Below are positions 1-10,917 of a stretch of DNA of 64,000 bases, piece by piece. Positions within the stretch are counted from its first letter, which is position 1. Every line of letters begins with the position of its first letter. Position numbers and translations under genes: made by a program. This DNA is from Pinus tabuliformis (lineage: Eukaryota > Streptophyta > Pinopsida > Pinales > Pinaceae), in the NCBI GenBank assembly GCA_031772625.1, contig CM062817.1, forward strand, positions 952,280,842 to 952,344,841. The letters are read 5' to 3'. The notes beneath the pieces were generated by a model. That model ran no database searches. It saw only the letters and a program-made list of their open reading frames with translations, and was not told the origin of the DNA.

Positions 1-2
1 AT

Positions 3-776
3 GTTGAACTTGCAGATGCAACAACATTGGCTGCTTTGACAGTAGCAGAAAGAGACCAGTTGAAGAGCGACAGGAAGAAGGATGCAAAGGCCCTCTTTTT
101 TCTCTTCCAATCAGTACATGAAAGTGTTTTTCCACGGATTGCAGTAGCAACAAAATCCAAGGAGGCATGGGATATTCTCAAAACTGCCTATCAAGGCATG
201 GAGAAGGTGAAGATTGCAAAGTTGCAGATGTTGAGGAGAGACTTTGAAACACTCAGCATGAAGGAATCCGATACAATAGATTCATTCTTCACTCAGGTTA
301 TTGGGTTGATAACCCAGATAAGATCTCATGGTGAGATTCTTGATGAAAGAATAATTGTAGAAAAGATCTTGAGAAGTTTACCCTCAAGGTTTGAAGCTAT
401 TGTGGTAGCAATAGAAGAAACAAAGGATCTCTCACAGTTCACAGTAGATGAACTGAGTGCTTCTCTTATGTCTCATGAACACAGACTGAGTAGAGGAACA
501 GATTCCTCTTTTGAGCAAGCATTCAAAACTCAGATGTCTTTTGGCCAAGGAAAAGGTCGAGGCAAAGCAAATAACAGAGGTCGTGGAAGAAGCCAAAACA
601 AAGGCAGAAATAATCTTACAAGCACAAGCGGAAGGAGCTGCAATCAGAACCAAGATGAAGGTTCAAGCAAACAGCAAGCTCATGGACAAAGGTATGACAA
701 ATCTCAAGTCCAATGTCATTATTGTAAGAAATATGGGCACTACGCCAATAAATGTAAAAAAAACAAAATGACATGA
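3..776 (+). pseudogene. gag: Copia-1 gag (partial): UBN2-type gag with zinc knuckle
   Basis: The reading frame is open from base 3 to the TGA at 774-776, so the true start is outside the window. It matches the plant copia gag type (UBN2/DUF4219): an alpha-helical region with VEKILRSLPSRFE, then a basic Arg/Gly/Gln-rich stretch, then a CCHC zinc knuckle (CHYCKKYGHYANKC) at the C-terminus. Gag packages element RNA into virus-like particles and the knuckle binds RNA. Downstream frames differ, so the protein is cut off from protease by a frameshift or stop just after the knuckle. Confidence 0.85.
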
Positions 777-799
777 ATGTTAGGTAGAATGATAATTTT

Positions 800-1608
800 T
801 CAAATGAAGAAGATAAGAATCCAAAGATTGTGTTGTTAACATGTAATATTGCACAAGACAAACAAGAAGATTTTTGGTTCTTAGACTTAGGTTGTAGTAA
901 TCACATGACTGGAAATATTGCAATGTTTGCCAATTTGGATGAAAATGTAAAATCTTAGGTAACCACAGGAACTGATAGTAAGATATCTGTCAAGGGTAAG
1001 GGCAGAGTCAGTATCGAAGCAAGAAATGGAGAACATATGATTTTGCCAGAGGTATACTATGTACCTGGTCTGAAATGTAACCTTTTGAGCATTGGACAAC
1101 TCATTAGCAAAGGTTACTATGTGTTCTTCAAAGATGATATGTGTATAATCAGAGACATACCTCCAAGTAAGAAGATCATTGCACAAGTGCAGATGACCAG
1201 CAATAGAATGTTTCCTCTCAAACTCAGGGCAGATTTGAAGGAAGGAAGAACTATTGCAGCTGTAACACAAGAAGTCTTTCAGGAACAAGTGAAACATTAG
1301 AATTGGTTGAGCACTTGAGATTTGGACATCTCAATTTCGGAGGCTTGAATCTGCTGCACAGAAAGGGAATGGTAAAGGGATTGCCATTGATCGAGAAACC
1401 AGACAGCCTTTGTGAAGGCTGCATCTTAGGCAAGCAACACAAAGAAAGCTTTCCAGCAGGAAAGAGTATAAGGGCAATAGCACCCTTGGAAATGGTTCAC
1501 TCTGATGTGTGTGGACCGATGCAAATACCATCATTTTCTGGAAATAAATATGTTTTAACTTTCATTGATGATTACACCAGAAAGACATGGGTGTATATGC
1601 TGAAATAG
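800..1608 (+). pseudogene. pol: Copia-1 protease and GAG-pre-integrase region, frameshifted
   Basis: A copia protease motif is readable near 878-910 (FLDLGCSNHMTG). The usual D-S-G catalytic triplet reads D-L-G, consistent with a TCA-to-TTA change that would abolish the aspartic protease. The segment at 1037-1300 carries VPGLKCNLLSIGQL, the usual C-terminal part of this domain. A frame change then leads into 1303-1608, with RFGHLNF and a Cys-x2-Cys pair (CEGCILGKQ): the GAG-pre-integrase HHCC zinc module. At least two frames are used, so a polyprotein cannot be made. Confidence 0.8.
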
Positions 1609-2309
1609 AAGAATAAGTGTTTGAGAAATTCCACCACTTCAAAACTCTTGTTGAGAAGCAGTGTGGGCATTATATCAAAGTGCTCAGAACAGATAGAGGA
1701 GTAGAGTACATCTCCAAAGACTTTCTGCGTTTTTGCAGAGAGAATGGCATACAAAAGCAGTTCACCACAAGGTATACACCTCAGCAAAAAGGTGTTGCCG
1801 AAAGGAAGAATAGGACCATTCTTGACATGATCAGAAGTATGCTGAAGGAAAAATACTTGCCGCATGAGTATTGGGCAGAAGTTGTTACTTGTGCAGTTTA
1901 CATCTTGAATATATGCCCAAATAAAGTTGTCATGAACAAAATACCAGAAGAAGCATGGAGTGGTCAAAAGCAAACTGTCACTCACATGAGAGTATTCGGT
2001 TGTGTAGCATATGCACATGTACCGGATCAGCTAAGGAAGAAGCTTGACAGTAAGGGGGAGAAGTGTGTCTTTATTGGCTATTGTGATGAGTCAAAAGCAT
2101 ACAAACTCTATAATCCATCCACCAAGAAATTGATAGTAAGCAGAGATGTGCAGTTAATTGAAGATGAAGCTTGGGATGGAAGCTTAGAGAAGACAGTGAA
2201 TGTGAAGAAAATTGTATCTCACAAAGAAGAAGAGGAAGGGACAACAACAAATAATCCTTCCTTGGTGGCTCCTCCTCCACCACAGCAAGTACAACAAACC
2301 ACACCATAA
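1480..2309 (+). pseudogene. pol: Copia-1 integrase core (rve), broken by a frame change near 1609
   Basis: This is the DDE integrase that would insert the cDNA. The first Asp lies in HSDVCGPM (~1500), the second in LRTDRGVEY (~1684-1710) and the Glu in GVAERKNRT (~1790-1815). The C-terminal part has WAEVVTCAVYILN and FGCVAYAHVP, usual for plant copia integrases. The frame changes at the TAG near 1606 and the domain continues at 1617. The ORF ends at a TAA at 2307-2309 in a low-complexity Pro/Gln-rich linker. Confidence 0.85.
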
Positions 2310-2327
2310 GCTGGAATTCGAACAACC

Positions 2328-3336
2328 TTGATAAGTCAAGGAAGTGCTTCTATAAGCACACCACAGGGATCAGAAATACCCTCAAGTTTAGATGGAACTC
2401 CAAGCACACCACGAAGACCAATATTTAGAAATCTGAATGAGATTTATGAACAAGGAGAGGTAAGTAACAATACAGGTCTGAATTCATTATTCGCTTTGTA
2501 TTGTCATGTGGATGACCCAGTTCATTTTGAAAATGATGTAAATGAAGATAAATGGATTGAAGCAATGAATGAAGAAATTTGTGTAATTGAGAAGAGTAAA
2601 ACATGGGAGCTAGTGGACCTCCCTGAAGGCAAAGATGCCATTGGAGTTAAGTGGGTCTATAAGACCAAAAGCAATGTTGAAGGCAAGCTTGAGAGGCACA
2701 AAGCGAGACTTGTTGTGAAAGGCTACAAGAAGCAACAAGGCAAAGACTATGATGCAACCTTTGCACCAATAGCAAGGATGGAAACAGTCAGAACAATGTT
2801 GTCTATTGCGGCACAACACAAATGGAAGATTTATTAGATGGATGTTAAATTTGCATTCCTGAATGGAGTGTTAAAAGGAGAGATTTATGTTGAACAACCT
2901 CCAGGCTATGAAGTTGAAGGCCAAGAGCATAAAGTCTGCAAACTGAAGAAGGCTCTTTATGGGCTGAAGCAAGCTCCAAGAGCATGGTACAGCAGAATAG
3001 ATGCTTATCTGATTGAGAATGGGTTTGATAAGTGTGATGGTGAACCCACACTCTAAATAAAGGAGAATGATGGTAATATTCTTATTGTTGGTTGTATATG
3101 TAGATGATTTGATTTTTACTAGCAATGATGCTTCTCTCATTTCTGATTTTAAAGAAGTCATGAAAAGTGAATTTGAAATGACTGACTTGGGCTTCTTAAG
3201 ATATTTTCTTGGAATTGAAGTAGACCAAGGTGAAAATGGTGTTTTCATTTCTCAAGTTAAATATGTAGAAGTAGTGTTAAAGAGATTTAACATGCATAAC
3301 AGCAAGGCAGTTGTGACTCCAATTGTAATGGGGTAA
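2328..3336 (+). pseudogene. pol: Copia-1 reverse transcriptase (RVT_2), with stop and frameshift
   Basis: The RT would copy element RNA into cDNA. The N-terminal motif WVYKTKSNVEG..RHKARLVVKGY is clear at about 2650-2730. An in-frame TAG at 2835-2837 precedes [10 protein letters not shown]; the usual residue there is Gln, so this fits CAG to [14 protein letters not shown] follows, a stop falls at 3054-3056, and a frame change leads to 3067-3336. That part holds the polymerase motif YVDDLIFTS at 3097-3123. All main motifs are recognisable, but no continuous protein is encoded. Confidence 0.88.
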
Positions 3337-3339
3337 AAA

Positions 3340-4197
3340 TTGACCAAAGAAGACAACAACAAGAATTTTGATCCAAAATTGTACAAGAGCATAGTTGGCA
3401 GCCTTATGTACTTGACTGCAACTAGGCCGAACATTATGCATGCTGTGAGTTTAATCTCCATATTTATGGAAAGACCGAAAGATACTCATTGGCAGGCAGC
3501 CAAGAGGATTCTAAGGTATGTGAATGGAACGAAGGGGTTTGGTATTTTATACTCCTCTTCTGAAAGTTTCATGTTGACAGGTTACACTGACAGTGATTGG
3601 GCTGGAAGTGCTGATGATAGGAAAAGCACATCAGGATATGTGTTTCATATGGGATCGGGAGCCATCTCATGGGCTTCCAAGAAGCAACCAGTTGTGTCTT
3701 TGTCAATAGCAGAGGCAGAGTATGTGGCAGCAACAGCAGTAGCATGCCAAGCAGTGTGGCTGAGAAGAGTTCTCAGAGGTTTGTGTCATGAACAAGAAAA
3801 GGGCACAACCATTTACTGTGACAGTTGCTCGGCAATAGCATTGTCTAAAAACTCTGTTTTTCATAAAAGGACAAAGCACATAGACACCAAATTTCACTTC
3901 ATACGTGAATTGGTTAACAATGGTGAGATTGTTTTGCAGCACTGTAGAACAAAGGATCAGTTAGCTGACATCTTGACAAAACCATTGGGAAATAAAAGTT
4001 TTGATCATTTCAGGAAATGCCTGGGTATGACTGATAACCCAGCAGTTGAAACTAAAGGGGAGTGTTGGAATGTAACTTCAACTGCAGTAAAACAGTTAAA
4101 CAACAATAGCGTCTGCAAAACAGTCAGTTTTCCACCTGCGATGCGATCTTATCACAAATCGCATCCTTACCCACGCTGCCTCGTGTTGCAACTCTGA
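3340..4197 (+). pseudogene. pol: Copia-1 RNase H and pol C-terminus, reading into the 3' LTR
   Basis: This RNase H domain would remove the RNA strand during cDNA synthesis. The motifs are typical: GYTDSDWAGSADDRKSTSG (~3583-3640), SIAEAEYVAAT and the metal-binding CDSCSA region. It ends in KTKDQLADILTKPL, shared by plant copia pols. The frame continues through the polypurine tract (4051-4062) and about 135 bases into the LTR before stopping at 4195-4197. A TAA stop at about 3334-3336 separates it from the RT in the same frame. Confidence 0.85.
4051..4062 (+). promoter_or_regulatory. Copia-1 polypurine tract
   Basis: The purine-rich run ACTAAAGGGGAG sits directly against the 3' LTR start. In LTR elements this RNA stretch resists RNase H and primes plus-strand synthesis. 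Confidence 0.75.
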
Positions 4198-4930
4198 TTT
4201 GTGCCAATTGCGATCTTGCGATGAGATCCATCGTAGATCGCAGATCGCAAAATTTAAGCCATTGCGCGTTAAGCCATCCGCAATGTTGCAATGCGACCTG
4301 TGCCATCGCAAATCGTGCCTTCTGCCCTGTTGATCTCAGTCGTCCATACATTCTGATCCAATGGCCATTATTTGTTCTGGCTTATTCACGCCACCGCCAT
4401 TGCTGTCTTTTCGCCATTTACCCATTTGTGTTCCCAAAGGAAGAGGAAGATCAGATCCAGCTCCTGCACATTGAATGCTCAGCGACAACATTTAATAAAC
4501 AGCATGGCCAAGAACAAGAAGGACGCGCCACGTGCAGGTGCATTAAAAGGATTATTGGTTTCTTACAGCAGAGCTAGCCGCAGAGCATTTATTAGTTATA
4601 AGCTTCCACACAACCGGCTCAAGAGGCACAATAAAAATGTATGTAAGATCTTTTTGTGTTGTTCATTATATATAAAAATGCAAGGGCGGACACAACAACG
4701 TAGAATTAAAAAAAGAGAGAGTTTTTTTTTTTTTTTTAATTTCTAAAACGCACAGCAGTGCTGAGATAGTGAAATTAGTTTCTGGAACTGAAGTGTTCCT
4801 GTTGTAACTCCTCCGAAGAGGAAGAATGTTTTGTAACATTTTTTTTCTATGACTAAGATCTTGTATTGAAACAGAGCGTTGTTCTCTGTGCAATTTCTTT
4901 TGTGTTTGAAATGAACAGAAATTTCCAACA
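4063..4930 (+). repeat. Copia-1 3' LTR (868 bp)
   Basis: The LTR begins with TGTTGGAA right after the polypurine tract and ends with the inverted complement TTCCAACA. Its first ~260 bases (U3) are rich in TGCGAT/ATCGCA hexamers. A TATA-like sequence lies at 4669-4678. A 16-T run lies near 4723-4738. No partner LTR is in the window, so both ends rest on the terminal inverted repeat and the polypurine tract. Confidence 0.8.
4669..4678 (+). promoter_or_regulatory. Probable TATA box in the Copia-1 LTR
   Basis: TATATAAAAA lies about 600 bases into the 868-bp LTR, a plausible U3/R position. No transcription start is visible from sequence alone. Confidence 0.45.
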
Positions 4931-5286
4931 TGAGTGACTTCAAACCTAGTTCTAATAGTGCTAAAAGTGTGAGTAAGTATAATGATTGCTTTTGTTAAGA
5001 TTAATTATATTTTGTATACTTAAATCTTTTCATTATTTTGTATGGATCTTTATCTTTTTATTATCTAAATAATTATCATCGAAAAGTGTGAGAAATCACA
5101 CACAACCTTTATATTAAGCTGTAAAATAACTCTCGAAAAACAATAAATTTAAAAATTAATTTGTAAAAGAAAAAAATCTTAATATCTATATTTTCTATAT
5201 AAAAGTTAGTATAGTGAGAGAACCACAACTTGCCACTAACTACTACAATCTAGTATAGTGAGACAACCACAACTTGCCACTAAATA

Positions 5287-5388
5287 CTACACAGCGCGCT
5301 GGTTGAGCATTTCATCCATTGTGACGTGAAAGGGAAGAAATTGCGCATAGTTGCTGTCCACGAAGGGGCCTTCGAAATTTAATTGACC
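5287..5388 (-). other. Conserved exon-like segment in array unit 1
   Basis: On the minus strand this reads LNFEGPFVDSNY.QFLPFHV, then DEMLNQRAV and a stop. Related peptides occur at 17049-17240 and 35819-35932. A TATA-like sequence lies ~140 bases upstream on the same strand. It could be the first exon of a duplicated and decayed host gene or part of an unknown repeat. I do not recognise the protein. Confidence 0.35.
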
Positions 5389-5529
5389 CTACTCATGATG
5401 GTGGCATGAATAACACTAAGATATTTAGTGAAAAACGCGACAATGCCGCTCATAGTATGGCGCGCGAAGAACGCGACAATGGCGACCTTGATCGAAATGA
5501 GTTTTGAATCTAACTCACTCACTTCGAAC

Positions 5530-5539
5530 TATTTATATA
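5530..5539 (-). promoter_or_regulatory. TATA-like sequence upstream of the exon-like segment
   Basis: The minus strand reads TATATAAATAG. An equivalent TATAAATAG occurs at 18905-18913 and a weaker TATAAGTAG near 17338-17346, in the same relative position in other array units. Conserved placement is the only support for promoter function. Confidence 0.3.
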
Positions 5540-7399
5540 ATTGAAAGTCAGGGTAAGATTAAAGTATTAAAAGAAACATTCGGATAAAGCCAAATTGATT
5601 TGATGGCTACATTTGGTTGTCAAGTGGGTGTGCATATACTTAGAATCTATACATCGTTCTTATGGACTTAATTTCCAATCTCATGTAAAGTAAATTTTTA
5701 ATAAAAAAATTACAAATTGTTGAAAAAGGTGACTTGCGACTTTAACCAATCATTTTCCAAAATAATAAGTTAAAAAAGAAGAGACAATTGCAATATCTAC
5801 CAAAAAGCGGTAAGCAAAAGAGTTGTACATAGAATATAGAACTAATGAAACAGAGGGAAATATTTATAACAACGAAATAAACAATAGTGAAGTATTGTAT
5901 TTATGAAACGAAGAGTTTAAACAGAAGACACAAGTGCAATATCTACCAAAAGCCGTAAACAAAAAACAAAAATGTTGTGCATAGAATATAGAACTAATGA
6001 AGCAGAGGGAAATATTTATAAAGATGAAATAAACCATAGTGAAGTAAAATATGTGAAATAAATATTGTATTTATTAAATGAAAATGAAGAGTAAGTATGA
6101 GCATTTATTTTTATTATTATTATTATTTTTAATTTGATTTAATTAGATGATATTGATTGAAGTATATTTGTTTGTATCAATCACATTAAGTTATGTTGTT
6201 TTATAAATTGTATTTTTAAATATTTTAATTTAATTAGCAAATGAAATATAATAAAGTATTTAGATAAAATGGTAAGTGTTATTGAAAAAATAATTTCTTT
6301 TATTACTTAAATTTTCTTGTCATTTTAACTTCAATTATAATCATCATTCTGCATATAATTACCATGCATTTGTAAAATTTGATCCATCAGATTAAGGGTC
6401 TTTATAGCAATGACATATTTTATTCCTTTTGGTCAAAAACTATGGCAATGTGGTGGATTTTATTACTAATCTTAAATTATAAAGCTTGGTTGGTTTATTT
6501 GTGTTGACATGAAATTAAGGAAATCTAGCTTGTTCTTATAGATGACAATACTTGTGGTAGAGATAAATTTGGTAAATGATGAGAATTAAAAATATAATTC
6601 TATGTTGAAGAGCCAAGTGGTAATTATAAATACTTCTATAAGAATATAATGTGTTCCTGCAATAACCAAAGTGCCTTATGAAAGCTAAGTTTACTAGATT
6701 ATTTGTGATTATTATTATTCTCGGTGAATTTAAAAAAAGTGATACATTTCTTAATAATCATAGATATTTAATCTAGATTTTAAATGCAAGTGGATTAAGT
6801 CTATTTCTTGATGGAGTAATAAGAAAAATTGAAATTCACTTTAATAATAGCCTCCATTTAAATTTAAATATGGTTAATCTTTTTCCATACCATTGAGAGA
6901 TTACCAAACTTAAATTTAAAAGTGACTTTTTCCTTTAATAATTGCATTAAATTTGTAAATTCAAGCTTGTGTGATTCATATTGTATTGAGATCATTATTT
7001 AGCATGAATTACATCATCAGATCAACTCTTTTTTGTCTATGTTTGGAACCAACTAATGTGGTTCATTAAAGTGATGATGTGATTAATAGAAAGAATGATC
7101 CTAATAGCATTAAATCTTAAATATTTGATAGAAAAAATAATTTCATTTATTATTGAGTGTTGTTATCTTTGGAAGAAATGTGAAATGAGTGTGAAATACT
7201 CTTCTTCTATATTGGACATTTCACAATCATTCCATTGTTCTTTTTCCAATGTGTCATATGAATTCAAACTCTCAAAGTGGACACTTGCAAACAATTGTAC
7301 TTTCTAAATACAATTTATTCTAATTAAAAAAAATGTGTATTTTTTCAATAGTATACCAATGATGGTTAGGATTGTGTAATTTTCCATTGGATTGTAGCT

Positions 7400-7784
7400 A
7401 ATACTAAAATTTAAGGAGGGTCGAGACATGAAAGAAATGTGCAACTCCTGGTGAGACCAACTCAACCCCGAGAGTGTATGCACTCGACACTCATATTCAT
7501 TAGCAATAAATCTCATACAATTAAGGAATTACAATTCTATTGAGGAGTTGGAACAACTTCCCTCAACCTCGAGAGTGTATGCACTTGACACTCATATTCA
7601 TTAGCAAGAAATCTCATACAATTAAGGAATTACAAGTCTATTGAGGAGTTGGAACAACTTCCTCATAAATAGGATCTGCATTCTAAATACATCCCACAAC
7701 TTGATGGAGACACCACAATCACAACAAACATATCATAATAATATACTCTACAATAATCTACATATCTCCATTAATTCCCAGTTA
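7400..7784 (-). repeat. Left LTR of the old non-autonomous element
   Basis: It aligns to 15957-16230 but is longer because of a 101-bp tandem duplication at 7461-7662. The left edge is placed by loss of similarity to the spacer array and the right edge by the C-rich tract. Both may be off by ~15 bases. Confidence 0.5.
7461..7662. repeat. 101-bp tandem duplication inside the left LTR
   Basis: The copy starting CTCAACCCCGAGAGTG at 7461 repeats at 7562 with only a few mismatches. The right LTR has a single copy, so the duplication arose after insertion or in one LTR only. Confidence 0.85.
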
Positions 7785-8297
7785 CCCCCTTAATGGAGAA
7801 ATGGATCATAACACCCGCTGGTCTTAGCATCAGTGAGGCTTTACAATTTAACCTTACAATTTCAGTTTTACCTTTCTTGATGATAAATAATAATACTTCT
7901 TCCTTAATTTATTCCTCTTTAACTGCATGACATGATTGTGATGTGGGAGTAATTAATCAAATCCTTGTGGCTTGAATTTTTCTTCAATGCTTACATATTG
8001 ATAAGTAGGATGTTGTGTTTTATCATTACATTCTTCAATACCCTGTTTTATAGACTGCTGCCACATTCAATTATAATAATGTTTGATCTCTTCTGGACTC
8101 CAATGCATTAGAATGTCATGAAGCTCTTTACATTCTTCATTGTTCATGTAGTCTTCGACATTCATTGATTATTCATATGTAGATATGACTTTGGTGCAAG
8201 TTTTATCAAGACATGGTGTTTCAATCCATGCTTTAATGAATTGTAAATCTTCTTCAAATTTTGTTATTTCTTCCTTATCAATGCTGATATCTGCACA

Positions 8298-8543
8298 CTA
8301 AAATTTTCCACATAATGAATCATCTATTAGTTTCTTCTCTTGCAGCATTTGTAACCAACCTTCACTTGAAAATTTTTCATCATCATATAGTGGTTCATAA
8401 GTTGTAGCACATTCTTCATTAAATATTAAATCACCATGAATTTCCTTACTATCACATACTACTTTATTGTTAGCAACAGAGATACTTTCAACCACACCTT
8501 CATCTTCAACTATCTCACTGCTTTCCATTTTGAGTTGACTCAA
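8298..8543 (-). CDS. Hypothetical acidic ORF in the old LTR element (81 codons)
   Basis: This minus-strand ATG ORF encodes an acidic, Glu-rich peptide (about one residue in six is Glu) with no motif I recognise. It lies just inside the left LTR, the 3' side of the element in its own orientation. It may be a remnant of a longer protein or a chance ORF in AT-rich DNA. No ribosome context or paralogue in the window supports it. Confidence 0.2.
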   Translation of the reverse strand: MSQLKMESSEIVEDEGVVESISVANNKVVCDSKEIHGDLIFNEECATTYEPLYDDEKFSSEGWLQMLQEKKLIDDSLCGKF

Positions 8544-9069
8544 AAATGTATTTGTTATACAGCCTTTGCACTATGATACTATCTCCTAAATTATTTAAAT
8601 TCTCTTTGAAATTTTTTGAATTTACTTTTCTTACCCATAATATCATTCTACTTTGAACAATGCATCACATGAATAAGTGAAACAATAACAAAACTGAACT
8701 AACCTAGTAAGAGTCAACTCTCTGTAACAACGAAAACACAAGGCCTTCCACATCCGTCAACTAGGCCTAACAAGAAACACCTAAATTCCATCACAATTGA
8801 GGAATAAACATCCACATCGGGTACCACAACTTCACTTTGTAGTCGACATAAAACACAACTAAGAAAGTTCTCACCAGGCCGCGGTCACTGGGTCGCTCCA
8901 GGTAACAACTTGGAGCGATTCTTCTTGCTTGGAAAATCTCAAATTGTGGATCTGCAACATAAATTTGAGTTTTCAATTCAAGGATGGAATAACTTTTCAG
9001 CCATTGATCGCCTTCTGAGACTCAAAATTAGAAAATCCTCCCATCACACTGCGTCAGGGTCGACTTCCT

Positions 9070-9243
9070 TCAAACATTAGATAGATGGCAGGACCACTGT
9101 TGTTCTCCCACACTGGCACGCTCCAATGGATCATTAAAAAAACGATAAGCTCTTTCTAGATTGACGTAGTCGTGGACATTAATGCAATGAAGAAAATAAT
9201 CGTAGCTCCTCTTCAGGATGTCATCGTAGATGGAGCGACTCTC
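9070..9243 (-). pseudogene. Unknown ORF of the old LTR element, 3' half, split by Copia-3
   Basis: Reading on the minus strand and skipping Copia-3 plus one copy of CTCTC, an open frame runs from 14393 across the insertion site into this segment and stops at 9070-9072. The joined frame is about 115 codons, or 90 from the first ATG. This half includes RSIYDDILKRSYDY and ERAYRFFNDPLE. I do not recognise a family. The joint across the insertion keeps frame, so the ORF may have been real before the insertion. Confidence 0.3.
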
Positions 9244-9555
9244 TGTTGGTGTACATGCACTTAGACTAGCTGTGTTGGTGTACATGCACCTAGATTAGCT
9301 CCAGTTAACTTATTGCTTGCATGTGGCACATGTACACATTAACATAAGATAAAGAACACTTAGCTTCAGTTAGCTTTAGTTATTGCATGTACAACTAAGC
9401 TTAACTTAGTTGCTTTTATGTATTTATTCTAAAACTAATATTGTAGAATCAATTTTTTTTTTATTCTTTTCTCAATTCTTGCTCGCTTCCTTCCTTCTCT
9501 TGCAAGCTGGTTTATTGTTTTGCAGATCTAGATCTGTGTATCTCAAAATCCTACA
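9244..9555 (+). repeat. Copia-3 5' LTR (312 bp)
   Basis: It begins TGTTGGTG and ends CCTACA. A ~30-bp tandem duplication opens the LTR (TGTACATGCAC.TAGA.TAGC at ~9250 and ~9279). Four RY-type hexamers CATGCA/TGCATG lie at 9254, 9283, 9318 and 9384. CTCTC before it matches CTCTC after the 3' LTR. Confidence 0.93.
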
Positions 9556-9567
9556 TGGTATCAGAGC
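9556..9567 (+). promoter_or_regulatory. Copia-3 primer binding site (initiator tRNA-Met)
   Basis: TGGTATCAGAGC directly follows the LTR and is complementary to the 3' end of plant initiator tRNA-Met. Confidence 0.92.
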
Positions 9568-9636
9568 ACATGGATTTGTAATCAGTGCACAAGCAATTTT
9601 ATTTGCAGGTTCAGAAGATTGAAGCAACAACAAAGA

Positions 9637-10917
9637 ATGGAGTCTAAATTGGAGTTTCCACAATCAAAAATTCTCACTCCATATAATTATTTCGAATGGA
9701 AGCCAAATATTCAACTTCATCTCAGAAGTAGAGGATTATTTCGAATAACCATGGAAACAGAAGTTGAACCAACATCGGCAATGGAGAAAACAAGATATTT
9801 CAATCGCATGGACGAGGCCTTTGGCATCCTATGTTTATCTATTTCTCCGGAACTACTATTTCATGTTGAGTCATGTTCAACTCCAAATGAAGTATGGAAA
9901 ATTTTGGAAGGATTGTTTGGAAAACAGGATGAAATGCAAGGTCACATTCTCGAAAATGAGTTAAACTCATTAGATCCGAGAAGCTTTGAGAACATTCAAG
10001 ATTTTTTCACAAGGTATAAAGCCTTGTTGGTTCAGCTGAAAGGATGCGGGATCGACAAATCCAAGCAAGAAAATCAGTTGATTCTTTCCATTTTATCAAA
10101 ACTTGGTCCAGAGTATGCAGTATTCGTCTCTACATTCCATACAGTCAGATCTGCAACTGGTGCAGATTGGAAGATGCCCTCACTGGATTCTTTTATGCAG
10201 TCTTTGATGCATGAGCAAGATAAGCTCATCAAAATGGGCACACTTAAAAATTCCAAAGCGCATGCACTTACTGTGCATGCAAAAGGAAAGGCAAATTCCA
10301 AAGACCATCAGAAAGGAAAAGGGAAGAAGGATCCTGATCCAAGAAAGGGAGGACATCCCAAACCCCCTTATGGATCATCTGGCTCAAAGGAAAGGAAAGG
10401 AACGAAAGGGCAATCAATGTGCAATTATTGCCACCGTGGTTTTCATCCTGTATCTGCATGCATGAAGAAGACTATAGATCTTATGGCGCAGACACTCCAG
10501 CAACATAATCTTGGAGACCACATTCCTGAGAATGCTAAGAAGAAGTCTGGAGAAAAAGCACCAGATCCAAGAGGTAACGGGCATGCTTTGATTGCTCTTC
10601 ATTCTGCACCACAAGAATGGATCATCGATTTAGGAGCTTCACATCATATGGCTTCTTCAAAGGAATCCTTTTCTTCTCTACATGCATACTCAAGTCCTCC
10701 CATTTTCATGGGGGATAATTCTGGAGTTGCAGCAACTGGACAAGGAAGAGTGCAATTCGAAGATGGAAGTTTTGAAAATGTCTTGCATATTCCAAGGCTT
10801 TCTGTGAATCTTCTCTCAGTGTATCAGATGACACACACAGGCAGCGGAAGGAAAGTGGAATTTACCCCAGATTCCCTGAGCATTTATGACATGCAAATCA
10901 ATTTGAAGATTGCATAG
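9637..10917 (+). pseudogene. gag: Copia-3 gag and protease region
   Basis: The first ATG, at 9637, is 82 bases after the LTR and opens a frame to the TAG at 10915-10917. The N-terminal region (KILTPYNYFEWKPNIQ, then an alpha-helical core with LYFGKQDE-like text) is copia gag. A Lys-rich linker leads to a zinc knuckle CNYCHRGFHPVSAC. The protease follows with WIIDLGASHHMAS: the catalytic D-S-G reads D-L-G, consistent with TCA to TTA, so the protease is probably inactive. The frame ends before the GAG-pre-integrase module, which continues in another frame. Confidence 0.85.

Larger units (their letters stand above)
1..4930 (+). mobile_element. Copia-1: Ty1/copia LTR retrotransposon, 5' end outside the window
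   Basis: The domain order is gag, protease, integrase, reverse transcriptase, RNase H, with integrase before RT, which defines the Ty1/copia superfamily. A 3' LTR follows. The 5' LTR and the start of gag lie left of the window, so the target duplication cannot be checked. The coding region is broken by several frameshifts and by in-frame stops, for example the TAG at 2835-2837 just before the MDVK motif, so this copy is dead. The right end is set by TTCCAACA at 4923-4930, the inverted complement of TGTTGGAA at 4063. Confidence 0.9.
4931..7399. repeat. Spacer array unit 1 (AT-rich, no intact gene)
   Basis: This AT-rich DNA has no credible long ORF. It is clearly related to 16740-20137 and to 33850-36680: shared blocks include the exon-like segment near 5287-5388, the text around TATAGCAATGACAT (6405), and the TTCACACTCATTCCA-like block (~7215). 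Its right edge runs into the old LTR element, and the expected continuation reappears at 16233. It is therefore one unit of a tandemly duplicated stretch split by transposons. Confidence 0.65.

Noticed and set aside
4221-4746. ORFs of 118 and 124 codons in the Copia-1 LTR
   Set aside because: They lie wholly or mostly in the LTR, have no motif, and one ends in the poly-T encoded Phe run. Chance.
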